Shown here piece by piece: positions 27,903 through 36,741 of a stretch of DNA of 64,000 nt (positions are counted from its first letter, which is position 1; each line of letters begins with the position of its first letter). The DNA comes from Parapedobacter indicus (GTDB taxonomy: Bacteria; Bacteroidota; Bacteroidia; Sphingobacteriales; Sphingobacteriaceae): assembly GCF_900113765.1 (NCBI RefSeq), contig NZ_FOQO01000008.1, forward strand, positions 124,001-188,000, in the 5' to 3' direction. The notes under the pieces are model-generated. The model saw nothing but the letters and a program-made list of their open reading frames with translations, searched no databases and had not been told where the DNA came from. A program made the position numbers and the translations under genes.

Positions 27903-28720
27903 CCGACTAATGACAGCTTTTCGATTCCGTTTAAGCACCGGTACTGCCGCGAGCTCTGCTTTTGGCGGAGCATGTTCATATTTTCTTCCTGTGAGTTCCA
28001 GCTTTCCGCATGGTATAAATGGTACTGCACTGCGAAGTGTTTGACCGATACAATACGGTAGCCCATTCCCTTGAATCGCCACACCAAATCAATATCCTCA
28101 CCTACCGCCGGCCGCACGTAATCTTCGTCGAATCCATTAATGGCCAACATTGCCGCTTTAAAGCAGGAGAAATTACACCCCTTTATCGAACTGATGCCCA
28201 ACATGCGGATTAGCGCATTGGAAATGGGATTAAGCGGCACATACAGGGCTTCTTCGACAAACTGGGCTCCGTCTTTTCGTAACTGCGGAATACGCGTCAG
28301 CAGCTGGCGTTGGAAAACCGTTACCGGTGTTTTTTGCAGCTCGTTGCTAAAAAGCGGACCGAGTTTGATACGTTTACCCGCCAATATATGCTTCGGACTG
28401 GCTAATCGTGTGTGATTCTGGATAAAGCGTGTATGCAACACGCAGTCGCCATCAATGAATATCAGATAATTGCCCGAGGCAGCAACAATTGCACGGTTGA
28501 GCGCGTGATTTTTCTGCCAGCCTTTGTCTTCCTGAGTGAGGTGAACGAGGTTCAACCCACCGCTTCGGTACTTGCCAAGAAATTCCTGCATTTCGGGACT
28601 GTCTCCATCTTCAGATATGATTACTTCGTCGGGCTTGACCGTTTGATAGCGTAAGCTCTCAAGCACGGCATTGAGAAACAACGTGTTCTTATATACGGAA
28701 ATAATCAAGCTGATTTTCAT
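27899..28720 (-). CDS. Glycosyltransferase family 2 with galactosyltransferase-like C-terminal motif
   Basis: A 273-residue protein, first gene of the minus-strand glycosyltransferase operon. Motifs are 'MKISLIISVYKNTLFLNAVL', 'EVIISEDGDSPEMQEFLGKY', 'KNHALNRAIVAASGNYLIFI' followed by the DxD 'DGDCVLHTRFIQNH', and the PF02709-like 'INGFDEDYVRPAVGEDIDLV'. It resembles the enzyme at 24.8 kb and may be a paralogue. A perfect 11-bp inverted repeat lies 34 bp upstream of its start. Confidence 0.9.
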   Translation of the reverse strand: MKISLIISVYKNTLFLNAVLESLRYQTVKPDEVIISEDGDSPEMQEFLGKYRSGGLNLVHLTQEDKGWQKNHALNRAIVAASGNYLIFIDGDCVLHTRFIQNHTRLASPKHILAGKRIKLGPLFSNELQKTPVTVFQRQLLTRIPQLRKDGAQFVEEALYVPLNPISNALIRMLGISSIKGCNFSCFKAAMLAINGFDEDYVRPAVGEDIDLVWRFKGMGYRIVSVKHFAVQYHLYHAESWNSQEENMNMLRQKQSSRQYRCLNGIEKLSLVG

Positions 28721-28753
28721 CCGAATAATTTGCTTTTTATGGGTGATGAAGCT

Positions 28754-28778
28754 GTCATGATTTTCAAAAAATCATGAC
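28754..28778. repeat. Perfect 11-bp inverted repeat between divergent operons
   Basis: GTCATGATTTT, a 3-nt spacer CAA, and AAAATCATGAC form a perfect palindromic element. It lies between the minus-strand glycosyltransferase operon (start 28720) and the promoter of the plus-strand methyltransferase gene (28866-28895). It could be an operator for the leftward operon, a leader hairpin, or an orphan REP-like element. It lacks a flanking T-run, so a simple terminator is unlikely. Confidence 0.6.
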
Positions 28779-28865
28779 GGTTTCAGAGACATATACATTA
28801 ATTCAATGTGTTTCTGTGCATCATTTGCGCAAAGATAGGGAATTTGGGCTTTTCTCATCGGATCG

Positions 28866-28895
28866 TTTGGGATTTCAACTATTTTTCTACTTTTG
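28866..28895 (+). promoter_or_regulatory. Bacteroidota-type promoter of the methyltransferase gene
   Basis: TTTG (28866-28869), an 18-nt spacer and TACTTTTG (28888-28895) match the -33/-7 consensus. The ATG at 28922 is 26 nt downstream, which rules out the longer frame that begins at 28808 upstream of the promoter. Confidence 0.7.
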
Positions 28896-28921
28896 AGGCA
28901 ACTAATCAATCAACAACATTT

Positions 28922-29602
28922 ATGAATCGACTTCAACTAATTAAAAGCCTGGTCAAGAAAAGGAATTACAAACACTACCTTGAAATCGGCGTATTCAATG
29001 GCCACATTTTATTCCGTATCCCGTCAACGTTGAAAATAGCCGTGGATCCCTCTTTTCGGTTTACCTGGCTGCGCAAGTGGGGGAAAACCTTGTTAAAACC
29101 TCATAATCTGCGCAACCGTTATTACCAGAAAACAAGCGACACTTTTTTCGTCGAAGATGCCTGCCGGATATTCGACGGAAAAAAAATACACATCGCATTG
29201 ATCGACGGCATGCATGAATATGCATATGCCCTGCGGGACGTCGAGAATACACTTCAATACCTCGATGACAACGGCGTGATCATCATGCACGATTGCAATC
29301 CTGTTTCTGCAGATGCGGCGGCCACATTTGACGAATGGCAAACAAAGAAGCCCGGTACGCCGTGGAACGGTGACGTCTGGAAGACGATTATGCACCTCCG
29401 GTGTAACCGCGACGACATCCGTGTGTTTGTAATAGACTGCGATCACGGTCTCGGAATTATTACGAAAGGTGTACCGGATGATATGCTGAGTTTCACGCCC
29501 GAGCAAGTTGAAGAACTAACGTATGCACACCTCGAATGCAACCGCGACAAATGGCTGAATTTAAAATCGGTAGATTATGCCCGGACTTATTTTGGCATTT
29601 AA
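28922..29602 (+). CDS. Class I SAM-dependent methyltransferase (Methyltransf_24-like)
   Basis: A 226-residue protein: 'HYLEIGVFNGHILFRIPSTL' (SAM loop), 'KIAVDPSFRFTWLRKW', 'KIHIALIDGMHEYAYALRDV', and 'NGVIIMHDCNPVSADAAATF' with the His-Asp pair typical of the metal-dependent subgroup. It is likely to methylate a sugar in the surface polysaccharide; the acceptor is unknown. It has its own promoter, stands alone on the plus strand between two minus-strand operons, and ends 5 nt from the convergent GT4 gene. Confidence 0.82.
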   Translation: MNRLQLIKSLVKKRNYKHYLEIGVFNGHILFRIPSTLKIAVDPSFRFTWLRKWGKTLLKPHNLRNRYYQKTSDTFFVEDACRIFDGKKIHIALIDGMHEYAYALRDVENTLQYLDDNGVIIMHDCNPVSADAAATFDEWQTKKPGTPWNGDVWKTIMHLRCNRDDIRVFVIDCDHGLGIITKGVPDDMLSFTPEQVEELTYAHLECNRDKWLNLKSVDYARTYFGI

Positions 29603-29607
29603 CGCAG

Positions 29608-30729
29608 TTAGGTAGCGGCAATTGCTTGATATAAGGCCATCAGCTGGTCCGCAAGGCGGTCGTCGTTGAAATTTTGGCTGTATACACGCCCCCCTTCTAT
29701 CATTCGCTGACGCAGCGCAGAATCCGTCAGGATCTCATGAATCGCCGCTGAGAGTTCCGCGCTGTCATCGGACGATACATAACGACTATGGGGCCCTCCG
29801 GCCTCGGGAAAACATCCGGTATTTGAAGTAATAACCGGTACGCCAGAATACAAGGCTTCGATAATCGGTATACCAAAACCTTCAAACAACGAAGGATAAA
29901 CAAAAAGGAGGGCGGCCTGGTAAAGCACTGCCAACTCATCGACAGACGCCCCATGGATAAATGTTACTTTAGCAGTGAGGTTCTTTGTTTCCAGGTAATC
30001 GACCAATTCTTTCATGTAGGGTGTTTTCTTCCCTGCGATAACCAGATGCACATCCACGTGCTCAATTGCTTTGACAATGGACAGCGCATTTTTACGGGTT
30101 TCGATGGTTCCCACATTGAGGATAAAATCCTGGGGGAGTCGATATTTATCGCGTACCGCCTGCTTATCGGCTGTGGTATACCGCTGTTTGAAAGCGGGAT
30201 GACAACCTTGGTAAATCACGGTTATCCTGCTTTCATCCACCTTCAGGAATTCGACAATATCACGCTTGGTTTGCTCACTTATAGCGAGGATCCGATCCGC
30301 GTGATGGGCCGCATACTTGAACTTATGAAAATAAATCGCGCGATCAATCTTGGAATACAACTCCGGATACCGCAAAAAAATCAAATCGTGGATGGTGACT
30401 ATGCTCTTGATGCCATGCCGCGACAGCCCGATTGGCAGTTCACCCGAAATACCATGAAACAATTGGACCCCATCGTTTTTAAGATCTTTTACAACGTTAC
30501 GTTGCCGCCATAGATTATAAAAAAAGCGATCCGTTTTGGATCCGGGCAGTCGCTCAACTACTTGGGCAGCGTCCAGATCAAACAACCGATGCCGGGCGGG
30601 CTTGGGGTTATACAGATAATACGTATTTTCAGGATAGAACGTACTGAGCATCCGCACAAGATCGCGCCCATAATTACCCAATCCGCTGCGGTTATGAAAT
30701 ATACGCTTTGCCTCGTAACCGATCCTCAT
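29608..30729 (-). CDS. Glycosyltransferase family 4 protein (GT-B fold)
   Basis: A 373-residue protein. The N-terminus 'MRIGYEAKRIFHNRSGLGNY' and the mannosyltransferase-like parts 'TIHDLIFLRYPELYSKIDR', 'LNVGTIETRKNALSIVKAIE', 'VYPSLFEGFGIPIIEALYSG' and 'VPVITSNTGCFPEAGG' are typical of GT4 retaining enzymes. It is the third gene of a DUF4254-GT9-GT4 operon and overlaps the GT9 gene by 4 nt. This suggests a role in LPS core or a related glycolipid. Confidence 0.93.
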   Translation of the reverse strand: MRIGYEAKRIFHNRSGLGNYGRDLVRMLSTFYPENTYYLYNPKPARHRLFDLDAAQVVERLPGSKTDRFFYNLWRQRNVVKDLKNDGVQLFHGISGELPIGLSRHGIKSIVTIHDLIFLRYPELYSKIDRAIYFHKFKYAAHHADRILAISEQTKRDIVEFLKVDESRITVIYQGCHPAFKQRYTTADKQAVRDKYRLPQDFILNVGTIETRKNALSIVKAIEHVDVHLVIAGKKTPYMKELVDYLETKNLTAKVTFIHGASVDELAVLYQAALLFVYPSLFEGFGIPIIEALYSGVPVITSNTGCFPEAGGPHSRYVSSDDSAELSAAIHEILTDSALRQRMIEGGRVYSQNFNDDRLADQLMALYQAIAAT

Positions 30730-31763
30730 ACTCCGATTTCCCGCAATTTACTGATGATCATTTCAGGCGGTATCAGTTCCATGCTATCCACTCCATCACA
30801 CAGGCAGGGTTTATTGCCATAGACCGAGCTTGGTCGGGCGGGGTGGTCTACCTGAATGCAATCTTCCGGTTGTTGCCCGTACCCCAGAAAACCAGCGTAG
30901 GGGTGCGTAGCTCCCCAGACCGAAAGTGCACGCACTCCTACGAGTGACGCCATATGCATATTTGCTGAATCCATGGTAAGCATCACATTCAAATGGGAAA
31001 TGATGGCCAAATCCTGCTGCAGGGTAAACTGACCGATCAGACTATGCACATTCCGAAATTGCTCTTGCCAGCCTTCGGCTATACGTTGTTCCTCCGCACC
31101 ACCGCCAAAGATAAAAATAGCATGCCCTTGTCTGTCAAGATAATCGATCACTACTTCCATGCGTTTAAGCGGATAAACCTTGGGAGCATGTTGTGCAAAG
31201 GGAGCAATACCTACTATAGCGGCCCGGTGGTCGGAAAACAGGGGTTTGGCTGCATCCGGCAACGGCAATAACCGCAGTCGCAAAGCATGGCTCAGCACGA
31301 CGGGATAGCCCAGCTTCCGGAATACGTCTGCATATCGTTCTACCATCGGCTTCAGTGGCTTCCGCACCTTATGGTGTGGTCTAGTGAGTGCCTTTTTTTC
31401 TTTCTTCCCTTTATCCAATTGGCTCACCGGTATCCCCGTTAACCGAAATAAGGCTGACAGCGCTCTGCTCCGAATGTTATAATGTAAATCTGCCACTCCG
31501 TCAGGGGTATAACGTTGCAGTTCGGCAAAGAGATGATAAAGCCCCTTGACACCTTTATGGGCGCCGTGTGGATAAAATGGATGAAAAACGACCTCAGGGA
31601 TATCGGCAAAAAAAGGTTTGAAAGGCTCCCGGCTCACCATCACCAGCCTGAGATCAGGTTGCTGCTCCATTACTTCGCGCAACACGCTCGCTACCATCGC
31701 CACATCGCCCATGGCGGACAACCGGAAAACCAGCAGGGTGGGATTTATTTCCCGTTTCATCAC
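30726..31763 (-). CDS. Glycosyltransferase family 9 (heptosyltransferase-like)
   Basis: A 345-residue GT-B enzyme. It has the family opening 'LLVFRLSAMGDVAMVASVLR', 'VGIAPFAQHAPKVYPLKRME', 'IFIFGGGAEEQRIAEGW', and the C-terminal 'LTMDSANMHMASLVGVRALS' plus 'WGATHPYAGFLGYGQ' of ADP-heptose:LPS heptosyltransferases. Whether the donor here is ADP-heptose is not certain. It overlaps both the DUF4254 gene upstream and the GT4 gene downstream by 4 nt. Confidence 0.92.
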   Translation of the reverse strand: MMKREINPTLLVFRLSAMGDVAMVASVLREVMEQQPDLRLVMVSREPFKPFFADIPEVVFHPFYPHGAHKGVKGLYHLFAELQRYTPDGVADLHYNIRSRALSALFRLTGIPVSQLDKGKKEKKALTRPHHKVRKPLKPMVERYADVFRKLGYPVVLSHALRLRLLPLPDAAKPLFSDHRAAIVGIAPFAQHAPKVYPLKRMEVVIDYLDRQGHAIFIFGGGAEEQRIAEGWQEQFRNVHSLIGQFTLQQDLAIISHLNVMLTMDSANMHMASLVGVRALSVWGATHPYAGFLGYGQQPEDCIQVDHPARPSSVYGNKPCLCDGVDSMELIPPEMIISKLREIGV

Positions 31764-32368
31764 TTTCTTGCCGCATACAGCACGGGGTTTAACGCTGCAT
31801 CGTTATACATTTTCATCTGTTTGTATACTTTCATGTATTTTCTGCCAGTGCGGATGTCTTCAAGCAACTCGTCAATGCTCCGGCAAAGGTCTTCATGCTG
31901 ACGCAACAGTGTCATTAGCTTCTCCATACAAGAAGCGACATGGGTTGGCAACGCATCCCTTTTTTCCGTTTCTTGACGCATATGGTAAATTTTCAGGCAG
32001 AGAATTGATAGCCGGTCCAAAGCCCAGGCAGGGCTTTCCGTGTTAATCCGTGCGTCTTTACGTGGCGATACGTGCGAGAAATACCGAAGGAAATAGCTAT
32101 CGATAACCTCTACTGTGTCGGTGCGCAATTGGTTCGACTCGTCAATCCGGCGCTTCCATTCCAAACCGACAATCGGTTCTATATCCGGGTCCCGCACTTC
32201 ATCTTCCATATGCCATTGCATGGTATCAATCCAACATTTCCGATACAAAAGATACTCCAGGGTATGATCGGGATAAGGGTTTTGGAAGGGACAATCGATG
32301 GAATCAAAAATGTGGTAATTTTCAATTACTTGTTCGAAAATACGGCTTGCCTTTTCACTAATCATCAT
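31760..32368 (-). CDS. DUF4254 domain protein
   Basis: A 202-residue, mostly helical protein: 'ENYHIFDSIDCPFQNPYPDH', 'YLLYRKCWIDTMQWHMEDEV', 'DPDIEPIVGLEWKRRIDESN'. It matches the DUF4254 family of Bacteroidota, whose biochemical function is not established. It is the first gene of an operon with GT9 and GT4 glycosyltransferases, so a role in LPS core assembly is likely by association. No signal peptide is present, so it is probably cytoplasmic. Confidence 0.85.
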   Translation of the reverse strand: MMISEKASRIFEQVIENYHIFDSIDCPFQNPYPDHTLEYLLYRKCWIDTMQWHMEDEVRDPDIEPIVGLEWKRRIDESNQLRTDTVEVIDSYFLRYFSHVSPRKDARINTESPAWALDRLSILCLKIYHMRQETEKRDALPTHVASCMEKLMTLLRQHEDLCRSIDELLEDIRTGRKYMKVYKQMKMYNDAALNPVLYAARK

Positions 32369-32613
32369 ATATTGCTCGGAATTAAGATGTAACAGCTAAA
32401 ACAATGTTTTGTATACAATACGAAAAATGATTCCGAAATGCTACAATGCCATCCATTTAGCACATTATTAACCAATTCTTATTGATTTATAAACATTTAG
32501 ATGGCACGTTGTTTTTCATACTTTTCAAATAAAAGGCATAAAAATAATGCCAATTGTAGAAAACGCCCTGTTTTTTGTGTTCATATTTCCACAGCATACG
32601 GACCAGTAAGCTG

Positions 32614-34647
32614 TTAATCTCCGAATAAATCGGCATAGGTTTTTTCCAACGAAAACATCTCGTCGCGGAGTTTCGCTGCTTGGAGAAAGTCCATTTCTTT
32701 AGCGGCTTTTTCCATGTCTTTACGCACTTTGTCTATGGCCTGCCTCATCTGGGGTTTGCTCATATAGGGTACCAAGGGATCTGCCGCCACACTGCTCGTT
32801 GCCTCCGGTTCCACATAGATTTTGGCTTCGCGCCCTTTATAATCGGCTACGGATGTCTGCTCCAATATCGCTTCCCGCGATTTACCTACCGTACGCGGCG
32901 TGATACCATGTTCTTCATTATAGCGGATCTGCTTTTCCCGGCGACGGTTGGTTTCATCGAGGGTTACCCGCATACTTTCGGTAATGGTATCTGCATACAT
33001 AATTACCCGTCCTTTGTCGTTACGCGCAGCACGCCCAATGGTCTGAATGAGCGAGCGTTCCGACCGAAGGAACCCTTCCTTATCGGCATCCAAAATGGCG
33101 ACCAATGTAACCTCAGGCAAATCGAGTCCTTCACGGAGCAGATTAATGCCCACTAATACATCAAATTCGCCCAGTCGCAATCCACGTAAAATCTCCACAC
33201 GATCCAGCGTCTTGATTTCGGAGTGGATATACCGTACCCGGATTCCCAACTTGGCCATGTACTTGGTCAGTTCTTCCGACATGCGTTTGGTCAATGTGGT
33301 CACGAGCACTCTTCCCCCTTCTTTCGTCACCCGATCCACCTCGTCCAGCAAATCGTCCACCTGGTTGATAACCGGACGGATCTCAATCATCGGGTCCAAT
33401 AGGCCCGTAGGCCGGATTACCTGTTCGACCACCACTCCTTCCGTCTTTTGCAGTTCATAGTCGCCGGGGGTCGCACTTACGTAGATGGTCTGGGTCACCA
33501 ACGACTCAAATTCCGGGAAATTAAGGGGCCGGTTATCCAGCGCAGCAGGCAGGCGGAAGCCAAAATCGACCAGTGAAAGCTTGCGCGAACGGTCGCCCCC
33601 ATACATCGCCCGGATTTGCGGGATAGTCACATGGCTCTCGTCTATCACCATGAGGTAGTCATCCGGAAAATAGTCCAGCAAACAGAAGGGACGCATACCC
33701 GGTTGCCGACCGTCAAAAAAACGTGAATAATTTTCAATACCGCTGCAGTATCCCAATTCCCGCATCATTTCCAGATCGTAGTTGACGCGCTCCTCCAACC
33801 TTTTCGCTTCCAACGGTTTGCCATCCAGTAACAACTGCTCCTTGCGCAATTCCAACTCCTCACCGATGGCCCAAAGGGAGTTGACGAATTTCTCCCGGGG
33901 CGTGACAAACAGGTTGGCCGGATACAACGCCATGGTTTCCATTTTTTCAAGCGTTTTACCTGAAATGGGATCGATCACACTCAGTTCGTCGATTTCGTCT
34001 CCAAAGAAAGAAACTCGATACGCCTCATCCATGTAGGCGGGAAAAACATCGACCGTATCTCCTTTGACACGGAATGTGCCCCGTTTAAAATCAGTGGTGG
34101 TTCGCGCATAGAGAATTTCGACCAAGCGGTGCAAAAACGCATTGCGGCTAACCACTGTTCCGACGCCAAATCGGAATACCGAGCGCGAAAAGTCTTCCGG
34201 ATTGCCCATACCATAGATGCATGACACAGAAGACACGACAATCACATCTCGACGGCCCGACATTAACGCAGAGGTGGTACGCAACCGCAGTTTCTCAATC
34301 TCGTCGTTGATGGCGAGGTCTTTTTCGATGTAGGTATTGGAGGAAGCAATATACGCTTCCGGCTGATAATAGTCGTAATAGGAAACGAAATAATTGACCG
34401 CATTCTCGGGAAAAAATTGCTTGAATTCTCCATATAGCTGTGCGGCCAATGTCTTATTATGACTCAGAATCAATGTGGGTTTCTGGGTCTGCTGGATAAC
34501 GTTCGCGACGGTAAACGTTTTGCCTGAACCGGTAACTCCTAGCAACGTCTGATACATTTCTCCGGTATTGACGCCTTCAACGAGCTGACGAATGGCTTCG
34601 GGCTGATCGCCCGTAGGTATATATTCTGAAGTAAGCTTGAATTTCAT
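32614..34647 (-). CDS. uvrB: Excinuclease ABC subunit B
   Basis: A 677-residue protein collinear with UvrB: 'SEYIPTGDQPEAIRQLVEG', Walker A 'GVTGSGKT' (37-44), the beta-hairpin region 'VSYYDYYQPEAYIASSNTYI', helicase motif II 'MVIDESHVTIPQ', 'GINLLREGLDLPEVTLVAIL', 'LIQTIGRAARN' and a C-terminal UVR domain 'AAKLRDEMFSLEKTYADLFG'. It loads onto damaged DNA with UvrA and recruits UvrC for nucleotide excision repair. It is divergent from upp. Confidence 0.98.
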   Translation of the reverse strand: MKFKLTSEYIPTGDQPEAIRQLVEGVNTGEMYQTLLGVTGSGKTFTVANVIQQTQKPTLILSHNKTLAAQLYGEFKQFFPENAVNYFVSYYDYYQPEAYIASSNTYIEKDLAINDEIEKLRLRTTSALMSGRRDVIVVSSVSCIYGMGNPEDFSRSVFRFGVGTVVSRNAFLHRLVEILYARTTTDFKRGTFRVKGDTVDVFPAYMDEAYRVSFFGDEIDELSVIDPISGKTLEKMETMALYPANLFVTPREKFVNSLWAIGEELELRKEQLLLDGKPLEAKRLEERVNYDLEMMRELGYCSGIENYSRFFDGRQPGMRPFCLLDYFPDDYLMVIDESHVTIPQIRAMYGGDRSRKLSLVDFGFRLPAALDNRPLNFPEFESLVTQTIYVSATPGDYELQKTEGVVVEQVIRPTGLLDPMIEIRPVINQVDDLLDEVDRVTKEGGRVLVTTLTKRMSEELTKYMAKLGIRVRYIHSEIKTLDRVEILRGLRLGEFDVLVGINLLREGLDLPEVTLVAILDADKEGFLRSERSLIQTIGRAARNDKGRVIMYADTITESMRVTLDETNRRREKQIRYNEEHGITPRTVGKSREAILEQTSVADYKGREAKIYVEPEATSSVAADPLVPYMSKPQMRQAIDKVRKDMEKAAKEMDFLQAAKLRDEMFSLEKTYADLFGD

Positions 34648-34781
34648 GGAATGTTCAATCTGATTTGTTTTGGGGAAACCACAGGGAATTTGCAGCCATT
34701 TACAAAGATAACGAAAACTATGGATTTGTGTCGCTTTTAAAAACCAAATCCCTTTTCGTTCTGTTTAGCTAAGAAATTAGT

Positions 34782-34789
34782 TATATTTG
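34782..34789 (+). promoter_or_regulatory. Possible -7 promoter element of upp
   Basis: TATATTTG fits TAnnTTTG, with a weak TTCTG 18 nt upstream. It ends only 3 nt before the ATG at 34793, so transcription would begin at or inside the start codon unless the true start is different. It may be coincidental. Confidence 0.35.
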
Positions 34790-34792
34790 AAG

Positions 34793-35437
34793 ATGCTCAA
34801 CATTCTGACCCAGCAAAATAGCGCCGCCAATCATTTCCTTGCTGAACTCCGTAATCGAGACCTTCAGCAGGATCGCATGCGTTTTCGGCGCAATTTGGAG
34901 CGTTTGGGCGAGGTCTTTGCCTATGAAATTAGTAAAACATTAACCTATGAGCCAACGGAGATCGAGACACCGCTGGGTATTGCAGAAACGGCGCTGTTAA
35001 CCGAGCAGCCTGTATTAGCCACGATCTTACGGGCAGGCATTCCGATGCATCAGGGAATGCTCAACGTGTTTGACCAAGCCGACAGCGCATTTATCGGGGC
35101 CTATCGAAAGACCAAAAAAAGCGGAGCCTTCGAAATCCGTAAAGAATATGTGAGTACCATCAACCTCGATAACCGCACGTTGATCCTCATCGACCCCATG
35201 CTGGCAACCGGGAAGACGGTTGTACTCACCTGTAAAGAATTGCTTGATGATTACGATATCCAATCGCTCATTATCGTGTCCGCTATCGCCAGCGAAGAGG
35301 GTATTATGCATGTACAAGCATTTTTACCCCAAGCTCAATTATGGGTGGGCAATGTGGACAGCGAATTGACCAGCAAAGCGTACATCGTCCCCGGACTTGG
35401 TGACGCTGGGGATTTGGCATATGGTGTGAAGGAATAA
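34793..35437 (+). CDS. upp: Uracil phosphoribosyltransferase
   Basis: A 214-residue protein from ATG 34793; an in-frame TTG 6 nt upstream is less likely. It makes UMP from uracil and PRPP in pyrimidine salvage. The conserved parts are 'VLATILRAGIPMHQGMLNVF', the PRPP-binding loop 'LILIDPMLATGKTVVLTCKE' (residues 130-149), and the C-terminal uracil-binding 'AYIVPGLGDAGDLAYG'. It ends 1 nt from the stop of the convergent PagL-like gene. Confidence 0.96.
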   Translation: MLNILTQQNSAANHFLAELRNRDLQQDRMRFRRNLERLGEVFAYEISKTLTYEPTEIETPLGIAETALLTEQPVLATILRAGIPMHQGMLNVFDQADSAFIGAYRKTKKSGAFEIRKEYVSTINLDNRTLILIDPMLATGKTVVLTCKELLDDYDIQSLIIVSAIASEEGIMHVQAFLPQAQLWVGNVDSELTSKAYIVPGLGDAGDLAYGVKE

Positions 35438-35438
35438 A

Positions 35439-36668
35439 CTAATTTGCCAGCAACGAGGGTGTACGGTTGCCGAAGCGATACCCCATGCCCAACATCACGT
35501 AGTTCGGCTCACGGAAATCCTTTAGGTTATGACCGATGTGGAGGAACGAGCTCCTCGTTACCCTCACCTTTAACGCCACCGCTTGGTACGTGCCTCTCAA
35601 ATCTCCACCTTTATGGAGAACATTGGCTCCCAAGCCCAAACTGATGGTGAAAATGGGCATCACATACTCTCCCCTTATTGAAGTTCCCAATGCCACTTGG
35701 CGATCCTTGTCCGGGGTAAAAAATAGTTGTTCGGTACCGACGATGTAATCCGCTGTGTATACATTCGCGCTACCATCATAAATCGCATCCAATGAAACGC
35801 CTGCACGAAACCGATATCCAAAGTTATACATCGGTGCAAAATACGCCCCTATAACGGGGTACTTATAGGGTGACGCCACCTGTGTCCCCAAAAAATCTAC
35901 GCCCGTTCGCTTCCAAGACCCGAAAACAACCAAATCGTAACTTACATGCTTTGGAAATTCGAGCGACTTCATGGCCTTGATTTGCTCTGTCTCGTCCGAT
36001 TCTTTTGGCGAAAAATCATAAAGCACTCCCATCTTCACCCCCAAGGTATTCAGACCCGCATTGGGGAACTCGGTATTGCCATTCGAAAAGTGAGTGGCAT
36101 CAACTCCGCCCATAACTGCCCAGCGGGGTAAGAGCTTCCATCTGACATGTACGCCCGCATTGAGGTACGCATTCACCTTCGAGCCCACGATAATGTTGTT
36201 CGGATTAGTCATCGGATGATAGGGCTGCCATCCAGCAGATAATCCAAAATTCCATTCGTAGTCCAACGACATTTGGGAATTTATCCGCGTGATTCTTGAT
36301 CGCTGAAACATGTAGGCGGCCAAGGGACTGCCTAGTTCCAATCGGTTGCCGAAATCAAAGTATGCCACACCTATACCTTGATAGGTATCGGAAAACACAC
36401 GACTACCCAATGAGCCGCTGGGGAAACCAAAGGAATAGTTCATATGACCAGACCAGGAACGTTTGATGGGTAACTGCCGTTGATTTACCCCATCGAAGAA
36501 AGACACGGAAGGCATTACGAATGCGGGCCGAAGGGTGACGGCTACCTGATGATGAAATCGTTTCAGGCCGGTTACTTCTATGGAGTCGGGATGGCCGGTT
36601 TGGGGGAAAACGAGTAACGGATAAAGCAACGATAGTAATACTAACCGTAGGTTCAGAAAACTTGACAT
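35439..36668 (-). CDS. Acyloxyacyl hydrolase / lipid A 3-O-deacylase (PagL-like outer-membrane protein)
   Basis: About 409 residues from ATG 36668, where the signal peptide 'MSSFLNLRLVLLSLLYPLLV' begins; an ATG at 36737 would put 23 non-hydrophobic residues in front. PagL-type catalytic His-Ser is visible in 'MGGVDATHFSNGNTEFPNAG', and the rest alternates like a beta-barrel, ending 'NYVMLGMGYRFGNR'. It would trim an ester-linked acyl chain from lipid A. At 409 residues it is far longer than Pseudomonas PagL (about 170), as is common for the Bacteroidota members. Confidence 0.85.
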   Translation of the reverse strand: MSSFLNLRLVLLSLLYPLLVFPQTGHPDSIEVTGLKRFHHQVAVTLRPAFVMPSVSFFDGVNQRQLPIKRSWSGHMNYSFGFPSGSLGSRVFSDTYQGIGVAYFDFGNRLELGSPLAAYMFQRSRITRINSQMSLDYEWNFGLSAGWQPYHPMTNPNNIIVGSKVNAYLNAGVHVRWKLLPRWAVMGGVDATHFSNGNTEFPNAGLNTLGVKMGVLYDFSPKESDETEQIKAMKSLEFPKHVSYDLVVFGSWKRTGVDFLGTQVASPYKYPVIGAYFAPMYNFGYRFRAGVSLDAIYDGSANVYTADYIVGTEQLFFTPDKDRQVALGTSIRGEYVMPIFTISLGLGANVLHKGGDLRGTYQAVALKVRVTRSSFLHIGHNLKDFREPNYVMLGMGYRFGNRTPSLLAN

Positions 36669-36741
36669 AAACGCTTTTTGAAGACACGTTTTTCTATTCG
36701 TGTCCGCAAGTATAGCAATTTCAGTCAATGCTTCCAACCCA

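Noticed and set aside
27903-28082. N-terminal extension of the DUF616-like gene by 60 codons
   Set aside because: It overlaps the upstream glycosyltransferase in another frame, and the family sequence begins exactly at ATG 27902 with the usual 4-nt overlap.
32446-32515. TGCCATC / GATGGCA inverted repeat in the gap between the DUF4254 gene and uvrB
   Set aside because: Only 7 bp with a spacer of about 50 nt and imperfect extension; compatible with chance.
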